A stretch of 64,000 bases of DNA. It comes from Nitrospira sp. GTDB taxonomy: Bacteria; Nitrospirota; Nitrospiria; Nitrospirales; Nitrospiraceae. The notes under the pieces are model-generated. The model ran no database searches. It was given only the letters and a program-made list of their open reading frames with translations, and was not told the DNA's origin. Where the stretch lies: assembly GCA_024998625.1 (NCBI GenBank), contig JACOEL010000007.1:119802-183801 (forward strand), in the 5' to 3' direction. This document shows, one piece after another, positions 17,556 through 25,489 of this stretch. A program made the position numbers and the translations under genes. Numbering within the stretch: position 1 is the first letter of the stretch; the number at the start of each line of letters is the position of its first letter.

Positions 17556-18315
17556 TCGTTCCTCGGATGCGCCTGCGCCACATTCCGTGCGAGGTCTTTC
17601 GATCGTTCCGGATACCTGGCTTGCCACGATCATGAATCGTGACGTTCACCGTGTGACCGGGGTGTGGTGGGAGAAAGACCAGGGAAGCACTGCTCTACAA
17701 GAGCTTCGCCGGCTTACCTTCCAGTCTGGTTTTGCCTTTGCCCGGATTGCGACGCAAGAAGTGCGCACGAGTCATCACCTGGAAGAGTGCGGGTTCCGGA
17801 TTGTGGATACCGCTCTTACGCTGGAGGCGCCGCGCTTGTCTGATGTTGAGACAACCAGCTTTCGGGTGCGGTTTGCGACATCGGAAGATGCGTCGGCGGT
17901 TGTGGATATCGCGAGGCAGAGCTTTCGTTATTCGCGGTTTCATTTGGATCCCGAGATTCCCCGCGTCTTGGCAGATGAAATCAAGGCCCGATGGGCCGGC
18001 AATTTCTTCAGCCGGCAGCGGGGCGACTACATGGTTGTTGCGGAACAAGATGGTCGAGTCGTGGGATTTCTTCAGCTGGTAACCGCCGCTGATCATGTTC
18101 TCATGATCGATCTGATCGCCGTTCTGCCAGATTCCCGTGGATTGGGATTGGCTGCAGCGATGATTCGGTTCGCGTGCATGGCATGTGGTCGTCCAAGAAT
18201 GGTGCGTGTCGGCACCCAAAGCGCGAACCTTCCTTCTCTTTCCCTCTATCACAAGCTTGGGTTTCAGGTTGTCGCGAGCAACCATATCTTTCACCATCAC
18301 GGGCCATCGCGGTAA
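17548..18315 (+). CDS. GNAT family N-acetyltransferase
   Basis: 255 residues. The C-terminal half is a GNAT domain, with LIAVLPDSRGLGLAAAMIRFA as the acetyl-CoA pyrophosphate loop (variant of Q/R-x-x-G-x-G/A) and 'LPSLSLYHKLGFQVV' as motif B. The N-terminal half resembles the accessory domain of WecD-type sugar acetyltransferases. It probably N-acetylates the amino group introduced by the DegT enzyme. It overlaps the preceding oxidoreductase. Confidence 0.78.
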   Translation: MSDRSSDAPAPHSVRGLSIVPDTWLATIMNRDVHRVTGVWWEKDQGSTALQELRRLTFQSGFAFARIATQEVRTSHHLEECGFRIVDTALTLEAPRLSDVETTSFRVRFATSEDASAVVDIARQSFRYSRFHLDPEIPRVLADEIKARWAGNFFSRQRGDYMVVAEQDGRVVGFLQLVTAADHVLMIDLIAVLPDSRGLGLAAAMIRFACMACGRPRMVRVGTQSANLPSLSLYHKLGFQVVASNHIFHHHGPSR

Positions 18316-18381
18316 GTTGCTGCCCGCAACGTAGGCACAGACCATGCGACAGGCTGCATGCCTCCAGGAGGAATCGCTGTA

Positions 18382-20211
18382 ATGTGTGGGATAGCCGGCT
18401 TTATCGGGACACGGCGTCTGTCCGACGAGATTGCCCGAGGCTGTCTCGCTCTAATGCGGCGCCGAGGGCCCGACGCTTCTGGGGTGCGTCGTTTTACGAC
18501 ACCTTCAGGACGGCACGTGTTGTTGATGCATAGTCGGCTTTCGATCATCGATTTGGAGCCCCGGTCCGACCAGCCCTTCAACGTTGATCGATGCTGGATG
18601 GTGCTCAATGGAGAATTGTACAACTATCTTGAGATCAAACAGCGTCTTGTTGAAGCTGGAATTTCATTTCATACCCGATCCGATACCGAAGTATTTCTAA
18701 CCGCTATTTGTCGCGACGGATGGCGCGTACTGGATCAAGCTGAAGGGATGTGGTCACTGGCGGTCTATGACGAAGAACAGGGACATCTGACGCTATCGCG
18801 TGACCGATTCGGGGAAAAGCCGCTGTATGTAGTCAGGTTGCCGGAAGGCTTGTATTTCGGCTCCGAAGCCAAGTTCCTGTTTGCTCTCATGGGCAAAGCC
18901 CTGCCCGTCAATCGACAACATGTGCGCCGCTACCTGGTGAACGGATACAAGTCGCTGTATAAGTCGGAGGAGAGATTTTTCGAAGGGCTCGAGGAGGTGC
19001 CGCCTGCAGCGGTGCTGCGAATAGATGCCGACGGAAAGGAAACGCAGAACTTGTATTGGGAGCCGGCCTTTCACCCGGACGAGAGTATGACGTACGAGGA
19101 GGCTGTGGCGGGGGTACGAGCGAGGGTCATTCATTCGATGGAATTGCGGTTACGCGGTGACGTGCCGGCCGCATTTTTGATGAGCGGAGGGGTGGATTCC
19201 AATGTGCTCATCGGGATTGCGAAGCGTGTATTTGGCTACGACGTACAGGGATTTACGATTCTTACGGAAGACGAACGATATGATGAGAGCGAGATGCTCG
19301 ATCGGTCGATCGCTGAATTGGAAGTTCGACATGTAGGGCTGAAAGCCGATCCCACCGACTACCTCGACAATATGAAGCTCCTGGTCACATATCATGATGC
19401 GCCGGTTTCAACCATCAGCCATTATGTGCAATGGCTTCTCATGCGTGACGTACACGCGAAAGGATACAAGATTTGTCTAAGCGGTGTCGGCGCGGATGAG
19501 TTGGTTAGCGGCTACTATGACCATTACCTGATGCATCTGGCCGAGATCCGAGAGATGCCTGAATATACATCCACGCGGGAGGCGTGGCAGCAATATGTCC
19601 GACCGCTCGTGCGGAATCCCTATTTGAGGAATGCAGACTTGTTTGTCCATGACCCAGGGTTTCGAGATCATATTTTCCTGAACAACGACGAATTCGCCGA
19701 TTATCTCACGCAACCGTTTTCCGAGCCTTTCGCAGAGCGCCACTATGCCGACTCGTTGCTTCGAAATCGCATGATGAATGAAATGTTCGTGGAGGCGACC
19801 CGGGTGATCCTTCATGAAACAGACCTCAACGCCATGTATTTTTCCATTGAAAATCGATCGCCTTATTTGGATCGCCACTTGTTCGAGTTTTGCTACTCGA
19901 TTCCGACTCGGTATCTGAGTCGAAACGGCTACAACAAAGCTGTGTTGCGTGATGCGGCGCGAGGGCTTGCTCCGGACTGCGTATTAAATGAAAGGCGAAA
20001 GGTGGGGTTTAATGCGCCCATCCATGCCTTTCTTAATGTGAACGATCCCGCAGTGGTGGAGTGGTTGATGGAGGATAGTCCGGTATTTGATATGCTCAAG
20101 CGAAATAAGATCTTGGAATTGCTGCGCAAGCCTCGATTGGCCAACAGCGCAAGCAAATTCCTGTTCTATTTCGTCAATGCAAAGGTGTTTCTTGAAGAAT
20201 TTGCCGGCTGA
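18382..20211 (+). CDS. asnB: Asparagine synthase (glutamine-hydrolysing) family
   Basis: 609 residues. Met-Cys-Gly-Ile-Ala places the nucleophile Cys at residue 2, so the GATase II (Ntn) domain is intact. RRRGPDASG and 'LLMHSRLSIIDLE' bind glutamine. The C-terminal ATP-pyrophosphatase domain has LMSGGVDSNVLIGIA, and 'SGVGADELVSGYY' follows. GGAGGAAT lies 11 bases before ATG 18382. In a sugar locus such enzymes usually amidate a sugar carboxylate rather than aspartate. The adjacent amidotransferase suggests the two share a sugar substrate or ammonia. Confidence 0.88.
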   Translation: MCGIAGFIGTRRLSDEIARGCLALMRRRGPDASGVRRFTTPSGRHVLLMHSRLSIIDLEPRSDQPFNVDRCWMVLNGELYNYLEIKQRLVEAGISFHTRSDTEVFLTAICRDGWRVLDQAEGMWSLAVYDEEQGHLTLSRDRFGEKPLYVVRLPEGLYFGSEAKFLFALMGKALPVNRQHVRRYLVNGYKSLYKSEERFFEGLEEVPPAAVLRIDADGKETQNLYWEPAFHPDESMTYEEAVAGVRARVIHSMELRLRGDVPAAFLMSGGVDSNVLIGIAKRVFGYDVQGFTILTEDERYDESEMLDRSIAELEVRHVGLKADPTDYLDNMKLLVTYHDAPVSTISHYVQWLLMRDVHAKGYKICLSGVGADELVSGYYDHYLMHLAEIREMPEYTSTREAWQQYVRPLVRNPYLRNADLFVHDPGFRDHIFLNNDEFADYLTQPFSEPFAERHYADSLLRNRMMNEMFVEATRVILHETDLNAMYFSIENRSPYLDRHLFEFCYSIPTRYLSRNGYNKAVLRDAARGLAPDCVLNERRKVGFNAPIHAFLNVNDPAVVEWLMEDSPVFDMLKRNKILELLRKPRLANSASKFLFYFVNAKVFLEEFAG

Positions 20212-20262
20212 TCGTTGTCCGGTGTCGAGAGTTGGGGACTGACGAAAACGTCGCTGGTCGGT

Positions 20263-21384
20263 ATGGTCTATTGCGCGTCATGTGTGTTGCCTGATACTCG
20301 GCCCAATCTTACGCTTGGGCCGGATGGGGTGTGTAATGCCTGTCGTACTCATGGCAGCAAAACGGATATTGATTGGCAAAGCCGGGCCTGTGCATTCGAT
20401 CGACTGGTGGCGGAGGTGAAAGCTCGAAGTCGCGGATACGACTGCGTCATCCCGGTCAGCGGCGGGAAGGATAGTACTTGGCAGGTGATTCAATGTCTGA
20501 CCGCAGGGCTGACCCCGCTTGCCGTGACCTGGAAAACGCCGTCTCGCACCCCTATCGGTCAGCGGAATCTCGATAATCTTGTATCGCTTGGCGTGGACCA
20601 CATCGACTATCAGATTAATCCGAAAGTCGAAAGTCGGTTCATGTTACGCGCGCTCGAACGATTCGGAAGCACAGCGATTCCGATGCATCTGGCACTGTTC
20701 AACATTCCGCTCCGCATTGCCGTGAAGTTCGGTATTCAGTTGGTGGTGTGGGGAGAAAACTCGGCCTTCGAATATGGGAGTACGAACCAAGCTCATACGG
20801 GAGTAAAATTGGATCAAGAGTGGTATCACACCTATGGGGTCACTCACGGCACCACCGCCGCCGACTGGGTGGGGGAAGACTTCACTGAAAAGGAGTTGGC
20901 AGGATATGTAGGACCCCATCCGGATGAGTTGGAACGGAGCGGGACACACGCAATTTTTCTCGGATGGTATTTCCCATGGGACCCGCAGAAAAGTCTTGCC
21001 GTGGCTCGCGCACAGGGTTTTCAGTCTCAACCGACAGGGGCTCGAACCGGCTACTATGATTTTGCCGATATCGACGACGACTTCATCTCGATCCATCACT
21101 GGTTAAAGTGGTATAAATTCGGCTTTACGCGCCTCTTCGACAATCTCTCGTTGGAGATTCGAAACGGGCGTCTCACGCGCGAGCAAGCGGTCGCTATTAT
21201 CCGAGAGCGCGGTGATCAGACTCCCCGCGAGGATATCGAGAAGTTCTGTCGTTTTGTCGGGATCGAGCAAACTCGATTCTGGAAGGCATGCGAAGCCTTT
21301 CGCAATCCTTCTATTTGGAAGCAACGAGAATCCGGCGCCTGGCATATGCCTGATTTTTTGATTGAGGATTGGTCCTGGACATGA
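20263..21384 (+). CDS. N-acetyl sugar amidotransferase (PseA/WbpG family)
   Basis: A 373-residue ATP-PPase. Cys4 and Cys7 (YCASCVLPDTRP) and Cys24 and Cys27 (CNAC) form a zinc site, followed by the PP-loop SGGKDS at 66-71 and 'VVWGENSAFEYG'. The family converts an N-acetyl group on a sugar to an acetamidino group, using ammonia normally delivered by HisH/HisF-like partners. Those partners are absent; a glutamine-hydrolysing AsnB lies directly upstream instead. ATG 20263 was chosen because family members start at the YCxxC segment; a TTG at 20215 would add 16 unrelated residues. Confidence 0.8.
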   Translation: MVYCASCVLPDTRPNLTLGPDGVCNACRTHGSKTDIDWQSRACAFDRLVAEVKARSRGYDCVIPVSGGKDSTWQVIQCLTAGLTPLAVTWKTPSRTPIGQRNLDNLVSLGVDHIDYQINPKVESRFMLRALERFGSTAIPMHLALFNIPLRIAVKFGIQLVVWGENSAFEYGSTNQAHTGVKLDQEWYHTYGVTHGTTAADWVGEDFTEKELAGYVGPHPDELERSGTHAIFLGWYFPWDPQKSLAVARAQGFQSQPTGARTGYYDFADIDDDFISIHHWLKWYKFGFTRLFDNLSLEIRNGRLTREQAVAIIRERGDQTPREDIEKFCRFVGIEQTRFWKACEAFRNPSIWKQRESGAWHMPDFLIEDWSWT

Positions 21385-21767
21385 AATTCGCTCCCAAGAA
21401 TCCGCCCCGTCGTTTCGAGGTGGGGCATGATGTCCGATTCGAACTCCAAGATTGTGGTACGGCACACATGCAGCCTGACGAACAGATCACCTTCGTGACG
21501 GAATCAGGATCGCAGTATGATGTGGTCCGCAAAGATTGGGGCTTCTATGCGACACCGTCGTTGAACGCTCGACTTCCGCAGTGCGGCTTGCACGGAGCCC
21601 TCGTGGTGAATCAAGATTCGAGACGCTACTACGTGTTGCTGGTCGAGAAAGGGAAAGAGACGCGATTTGCCGCATACTGCTCGCGGGAGCGACTGCAGGT
21701 CGTGGTGTGGCTGGATAATGCCGACACTGTGGAGGCGATGTTCGGCGGCTCAGTGGATCGCCAATGA
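21381..21767 (+). CDS. Unknown 128-residue protein of the glycan locus
   Basis: A small soluble protein with no signal peptide or membrane segment. It is predicted to be rich in beta strands, with a conserved-looking core 'FELQDCGTAHMQPDEQITFVTE' and 'GFYATPSLN'. I do not recognise a family. It overlaps the amidotransferase stop (ATGA) and is itself overlapped by the next methyltransferase, so it is certainly part of the translated chain and probably works with one of them. A structural or chaperone-like subunit is possible but unproven. Confidence 0.6.
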   Translation: MKFAPKNPPRRFEVGHDVRFELQDCGTAHMQPDEQITFVTESGSQYDVVRKDWGFYATPSLNARLPQCGLHGALVVNQDSRRYYVLLVEKGKETRFAAYCSRERLQVVVWLDNADTVEAMFGGSVDRQ

Positions 21768-22603
21768 TGCGTCCCACCTTGCGATGCCCTTGCGATTTGA
21801 ATTACTGCCAGACCGTGTTTCACTATGACGCCCCACCGCCCGGTGAAATGTGCTTTGACGTCGGCGCGCAAGCGTATCAGCGCGCCTATCTGCGTTGTGC
21901 TCTCTGTCGGCACTGGTATTCAGAGAATCCGCTTGATCTTTCGCGTCTTTATGAGAGCGCATACGTCAGTGCGACCTATGGAGACAGCTTCCGGGAGACT
22001 TTTCAGCGAATCCTCGCCCTTCCTATTGAGCGCTCTGATAACGCTGCACGAGTAGCCCGAGTGCTTCAATTCGCTCGTGCCTACTTGACACCTGGCAAGG
22101 TCCCAACGCTTCTCGACATCGGTTCAGGGCTCGGAGTGTTTCCTTATCGCATGAAGGAAGCAGGGTGGGACTGTACCGTGCTCGATCCTGACGCCCGAGC
22201 CGTAGAGCATGCAGCGACTGTGGTCTGCGTGAGAGCGATCAGGGGGGACTTCCTCATGATCAATCCTGAACAGGTTGGAACCTTCGATCTGATCACGTTT
22301 AATAAAGTCTTAGAGCATGTGGTGGACCCGGTCGGTATGTTGCAGCGAGCGACAGGGTTCCTGAGGCCGAATGGGCGGGTGTATATTGAGCTCCCTGACG
22401 GTGAGGTTGCGTCACATCATGGTTCGCAGCGTGAAGAGTTTTTCATCGAACATCACCATGTCTTCAGCGCTGGCTCGCTCAACATGTTGGCTGAGCGGGC
22501 TGGGTTCCTGACTTTGTCCGTCGAGCGCCTTCATGAACCCAGCGGAAAATTCACGTTGTGCGCATTCCTTGCGCTGAAATCTATCTTGCCGGCTGCGCTG
22601 TGA
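21764..22603 (+). CDS. Class I SAM methyltransferase with N-terminal zinc-ribbon-like domain
   Basis: 279 residues. The N-terminus has four Cys in two pairs (CPCDLNYC and CALC), a likely zinc ribbon. A Rossmann methyltransferase follows, with LLDIGSGLGVFPYRM as motif I, VLDPD, then 'FDLITFNKVLEHVVDP' and 'RPNGRVYIELPDG'. The architecture resembles C-methyltransferases acting on nucleotide sugars. It overlaps both neighbours by four bases (the next gene starts GTGA at its stop). Confidence 0.78.
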   Translation: MMRPTLRCPCDLNYCQTVFHYDAPPPGEMCFDVGAQAYQRAYLRCALCRHWYSENPLDLSRLYESAYVSATYGDSFRETFQRILALPIERSDNAARVARVLQFARAYLTPGKVPTLLDIGSGLGVFPYRMKEAGWDCTVLDPDARAVEHAATVVCVRAIRGDFLMINPEQVGTFDLITFNKVLEHVVDPVGMLQRATGFLRPNGRVYIELPDGEVASHHGSQREEFFIEHHHVFSAGSLNMLAERAGFLTLSVERLHEPSGKFTLCAFLALKSILPAAL

Positions 22604-24351
22604 AGATTCTGTTTTTCGCTCCTCATGCCGCGATCTGGGTGCATGCGTTTCCGGAGGCGCTCATTGCTGAAACATTGGCTCAATCTGGGCATACGATCGT
22701 CTATGTCAGCTGCGGAGAGGCCCTGCAGCAGGTCTGTATTCCTATGAATGCCTTTGGGCTCGATCACCTCAGCCCGGTCGATGCACGTCGCAAAATCTGC
22801 CGGTTGTGCGGAGAGCAGAAGGAGCTGCTGAGGCGGGAGTTTGGTTTCGCAGGATGTGATTTGGCGGATCTTCTGGAGCCGGCCGACCGGATCCATGCAC
22901 AAGAGATGTTGGATGCCCTATCGTTTGAAGAGTGCATGGCCTTGACGATTGAAAACGTTCCCGTCGGAACGCTCGCATTGTATGAAACGATCCTCAATCG
23001 GAAGAAGACCGGTATTGAATTCGATGCAAGTGAACAGACGGAGTATCGAGCCTGGTTGCGGGGAGCCGTTACCACGGTGATTGCCGGAAAACGACTGTTC
23101 GAGCGGGAGCAGCCTGATTGCATCGCCGTCTATAATTCGTTCTATTCCGTCAACCACGTCATGTGCCGTCTGGCAAGCGCCCACGGAGTTCCTCATTATT
23201 TTCTGCATGCCGGCGGCAACCTCTCGCGTCGGCTGCAAACGTTGATGGTGGGCCGTGAAGAGGCGTATCGATACCTAAGGAGTCTAGTCGACCGTTGGCC
23301 GCAGTATCGCGATCTGCCATGCGCTCCTGGTGTTCTGCGAGAAATTACCAACCACTTTCTGGTTTTGTTCGGCGGCAGAAGCGTGTTTAGTTACTCTTCC
23401 GGAGCATCGCGGGAACCATTCGATGTTCGCAAACGATTTGGGATCCGAATGGATCAGAAAATCATGGTGGCGACCATGAGCAGCAATGACGAACGCGTTG
23501 CTGCCAAGGCTATCGGTATTCTCGAAGATCACCCCAAGACGTTATTCTCTCATCAGGTGGATTGGGTCAAGCGGCTCATTGAGTTTGTCGATGGACGCGC
23601 AGACCTTTTCCTGCTCATTCGAGTGCATCCGCGTGATTTTCCGAACAAGCGAGAAGCTGTGAAGTCAGAACAAGCCAGGAATCTCGAGACCATGTTTCGG
23701 CAACTTCCGAACAACGTGCGTGTCAATTGGCCGAATGACGAGGTTTCTCTCTATGACCTCGCCAATGAAACGGCGGTATTTTTGAACGCCTGGTCAAGCG
23801 CCGGAAAGGAAATGAGTTTGTTGGGACTGCCGGTCGTGATCTACGCGCCAGCCCTGATATATTATCCTTCCGAATTTAATTATGTCGGTGAGACGGAACA
23901 GGAGTTTGTCCGGAAGATCGATCAAGCGCTTCGGGATGGGTGGAGTCTTGACAGGTGTCGAGCGACGTATCGATGGCTCGCCGTCGAATACGGTTATGGC
24001 CTCATCGACATTGGCGACAGCTATCCGCCCAAGGATGCTCATGCTCGCTCAGTTCTGCACCGCGTCATGACACGCGTGGAGCGGTTGGTTGCGCCACTGC
24101 ACCAGCAGAGGCAAGATTGCAAGAGAAGGGCTGATCGGCTCAGAGCATCGCAGGTGGTCGATTCGATTTTTCGATCCGGCGCGGCGACACCGGCGGATCC
24201 GAACGTCTGGATGCCTGCTCCTGAGGTCTCTCGGGAAGAAGAAGATCGGGTTCTCCGTTCCGAACTGGTCCGGATTGGGAAAGCGTTGTTCGGTAGTGGC
24301 TCGATTCATAGGGATGGCACGTTGGCCGCTCGCCTAGAGGCTCTCAGTTGA
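22600..24351 (+). CDS. Capsule/surface-carbohydrate biosynthesis protein, GT-B-like
   Basis: 583 residues starting VKILFFAPHAAIWVHAFPEAL, a GT-B N-terminal strand. The middle part has 'FFLHAGGNLS', and the C-terminal domain has 'LLIRVHPRDFP', 'NDEVSLYDLANETAVFLNAWSSAGKEMSLLGLPVV'. This last pattern resembles the CMP/CDP-donor domain of capsule enzymes (KpsS/KpsC, CDP-glycerophosphotransferase). A transferase using the CMP-activated acidic sugar made by the upstream genes would fit, but this is inference. GTG overlaps the previous stop. A repeat element begins 19 bp after its TGA. Confidence 0.6.
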   Translation: MKILFFAPHAAIWVHAFPEALIAETLAQSGHTIVYVSCGEALQQVCIPMNAFGLDHLSPVDARRKICRLCGEQKELLRREFGFAGCDLADLLEPADRIHAQEMLDALSFEECMALTIENVPVGTLALYETILNRKKTGIEFDASEQTEYRAWLRGAVTTVIAGKRLFEREQPDCIAVYNSFYSVNHVMCRLASAHGVPHYFLHAGGNLSRRLQTLMVGREEAYRYLRSLVDRWPQYRDLPCAPGVLREITNHFLVLFGGRSVFSYSSGASREPFDVRKRFGIRMDQKIMVATMSSNDERVAAKAIGILEDHPKTLFSHQVDWVKRLIEFVDGRADLFLLIRVHPRDFPNKREAVKSEQARNLETMFRQLPNNVRVNWPNDEVSLYDLANETAVFLNAWSSAGKEMSLLGLPVVIYAPALIYYPSEFNYVGETEQEFVRKIDQALRDGWSLDRCRATYRWLAVEYGYGLIDIGDSYPPKDAHARSVLHRVMTRVERLVAPLHQQRQDCKRRADRLRASQVVDSIFRSGAATPADPNVWMPAPEVSREEEDRVLRSELVRIGKALFGSGSIHRDGTLAARLEALS

Positions 24352-24369
24352 AGGGACTATCATCCCGCT

Positions 24370-24576
24370 CTAGCAGGATGCGGAAAAAGTCCGCCAGCGG
24401 CGTTCTCGCGGCGCTCAGAAGCTCACCGTACGGCGCGAGTACATTCGCCTCTTCGCTTGCTGCGGCCTTGCCGGACGGCCTTTTTGCGCATCCTGCGGAT
24501 TATTGTAATACCGACACGGCGCATGAGTTGATCGTAGTGTATTGCGCAACAATCGAGTTTTTCCGCAGCCTGCTGG
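24370..24576 (-). repeat. MITE-like 207-bp element, copy 2 (inverted)
   Basis: The left end is CTAGCAGGATGCGGAAAAAG; the right end, read inward, is CAGCAGGCTGCGGAAAAAC. It is therefore bounded by a 17-bp imperfect inverted repeat. Its orientation is opposite to copies 1 and 3. It is the best-preserved copy. Apparent frames through it translate the repeat and are not genes. Confidence 0.82.
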
Positions 24577-24677
24577 GCTTTGACGGGCCGATGTGTTGCC
24601 TGGGATGTCAAGGCGATAGTTGACCGCTCTGAGCAGGATCCTTCTGAGCAGAGAACATGCATGATCATGGGGACTGT

Positions 24678-25433
24678 ATGAAGATTGAAAATTCTCCCTT
24701 GTCGAGCGAAGGCCAGCAGTCGGCACAAGAAAGACGATCTGACTATTTTGATTCGGGCGTAGGGACTACGTTGCAAAAGTTGCATTCGTTTATGCGGTTT
24801 GTGAGCCGGCAGGATGTAGCCAAGCATCGTGCCTATGTTTCATTATTTGAGACGACTAGGGGTATTGTCGGCTCCATAGCTGAGTGCGGCGTCTACTTCG
24901 GGCAGGGGCTTATGACGTATGCCAACCTTGCCGCTGCATTCGAACCGTATAACTATCAATGTCGAATTCTTGGATTTGACACATTTGAAGGTGACCGATC
25001 GCACTCTGAGTCCGATGAGAAGGGACACGTTGTTGATCGAAGTGTGTGGAACTATGAAGCTAAGGTGCAGGAGGATCTTCAGCGCGCGATCGCGATTTAT
25101 GACCTCGACCGGCCATTAAACCATCTGGAAAAAATTAAACTGATCAAAGGAGATCTTTGTGAGACTGCGCCGACGTTCATGGCGGCTCATCCAGAAACTC
25201 TTTTCCGTATCATTCACTTGTCGGTGAATTTGTATCTGCCGACCCGTTCGGTATTGCAGCACTTTTATCCGAAATTGTCCCGCGGCGGCATATTGGCTAT
25301 TCATGGACTAAATTACAGCGCGCCGGGAGCACAGAAAGCGCTGACTGAAGTAGTCGAGCAGCAGTTTGGGGAAAAGGTAGATCTGCGTACGTTCGAATAT
25401 TATCCCAACCTTGTGTACAGTGTTAGACCATAG
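24678..25433 (+). CDS. TylF/MycF-like O-methyltransferase with altered metal site
   Basis: 251 residues. SIAECGVYFGQG at 66-77 and GFDTFEG at 99-105 are the SAM-binding hallmarks of the macrocin O-methyltransferase family. The family's Mg-binding Asp residues (usually D-x-D-x-Y, then DDY) are replaced: residues 180-186 read HLSVNLY and 209-213 read HGLNY. The fold is retained, so this may be a metal-independent or non-catalytic variant. ATG 24678 has GGGGA just upstream; ATG 24657 is an alternative start. It stands alone after the repeat element, opening the second accessory module. Confidence 0.75.
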   Translation: MKIENSPLSSEGQQSAQERRSDYFDSGVGTTLQKLHSFMRFVSRQDVAKHRAYVSLFETTRGIVGSIAECGVYFGQGLMTYANLAAAFEPYNYQCRILGFDTFEGDRSHSESDEKGHVVDRSVWNYEAKVQEDLQRAIAIYDLDRPLNHLEKIKLIKGDLCETAPTFMAAHPETLFRIIHLSVNLYLPTRSVLQHFYPKLSRGGILAIHGLNYSAPGAQKALTEVVEQQFGEKVDLRTFEYYPNLVYSVRP

Positions 25434-25489
25434 AGGCCTGCAGGACGTTAGTAATCCGTGGTTTGAAGCGGGAGGTAAACACGATCACA

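Noticed and set aside
24348..24623. Plus-strand 91-codon frame after the capsule-like gene
   Set aside because: It is the same repeat-derived peptide from copy 2, with no ribosome site.
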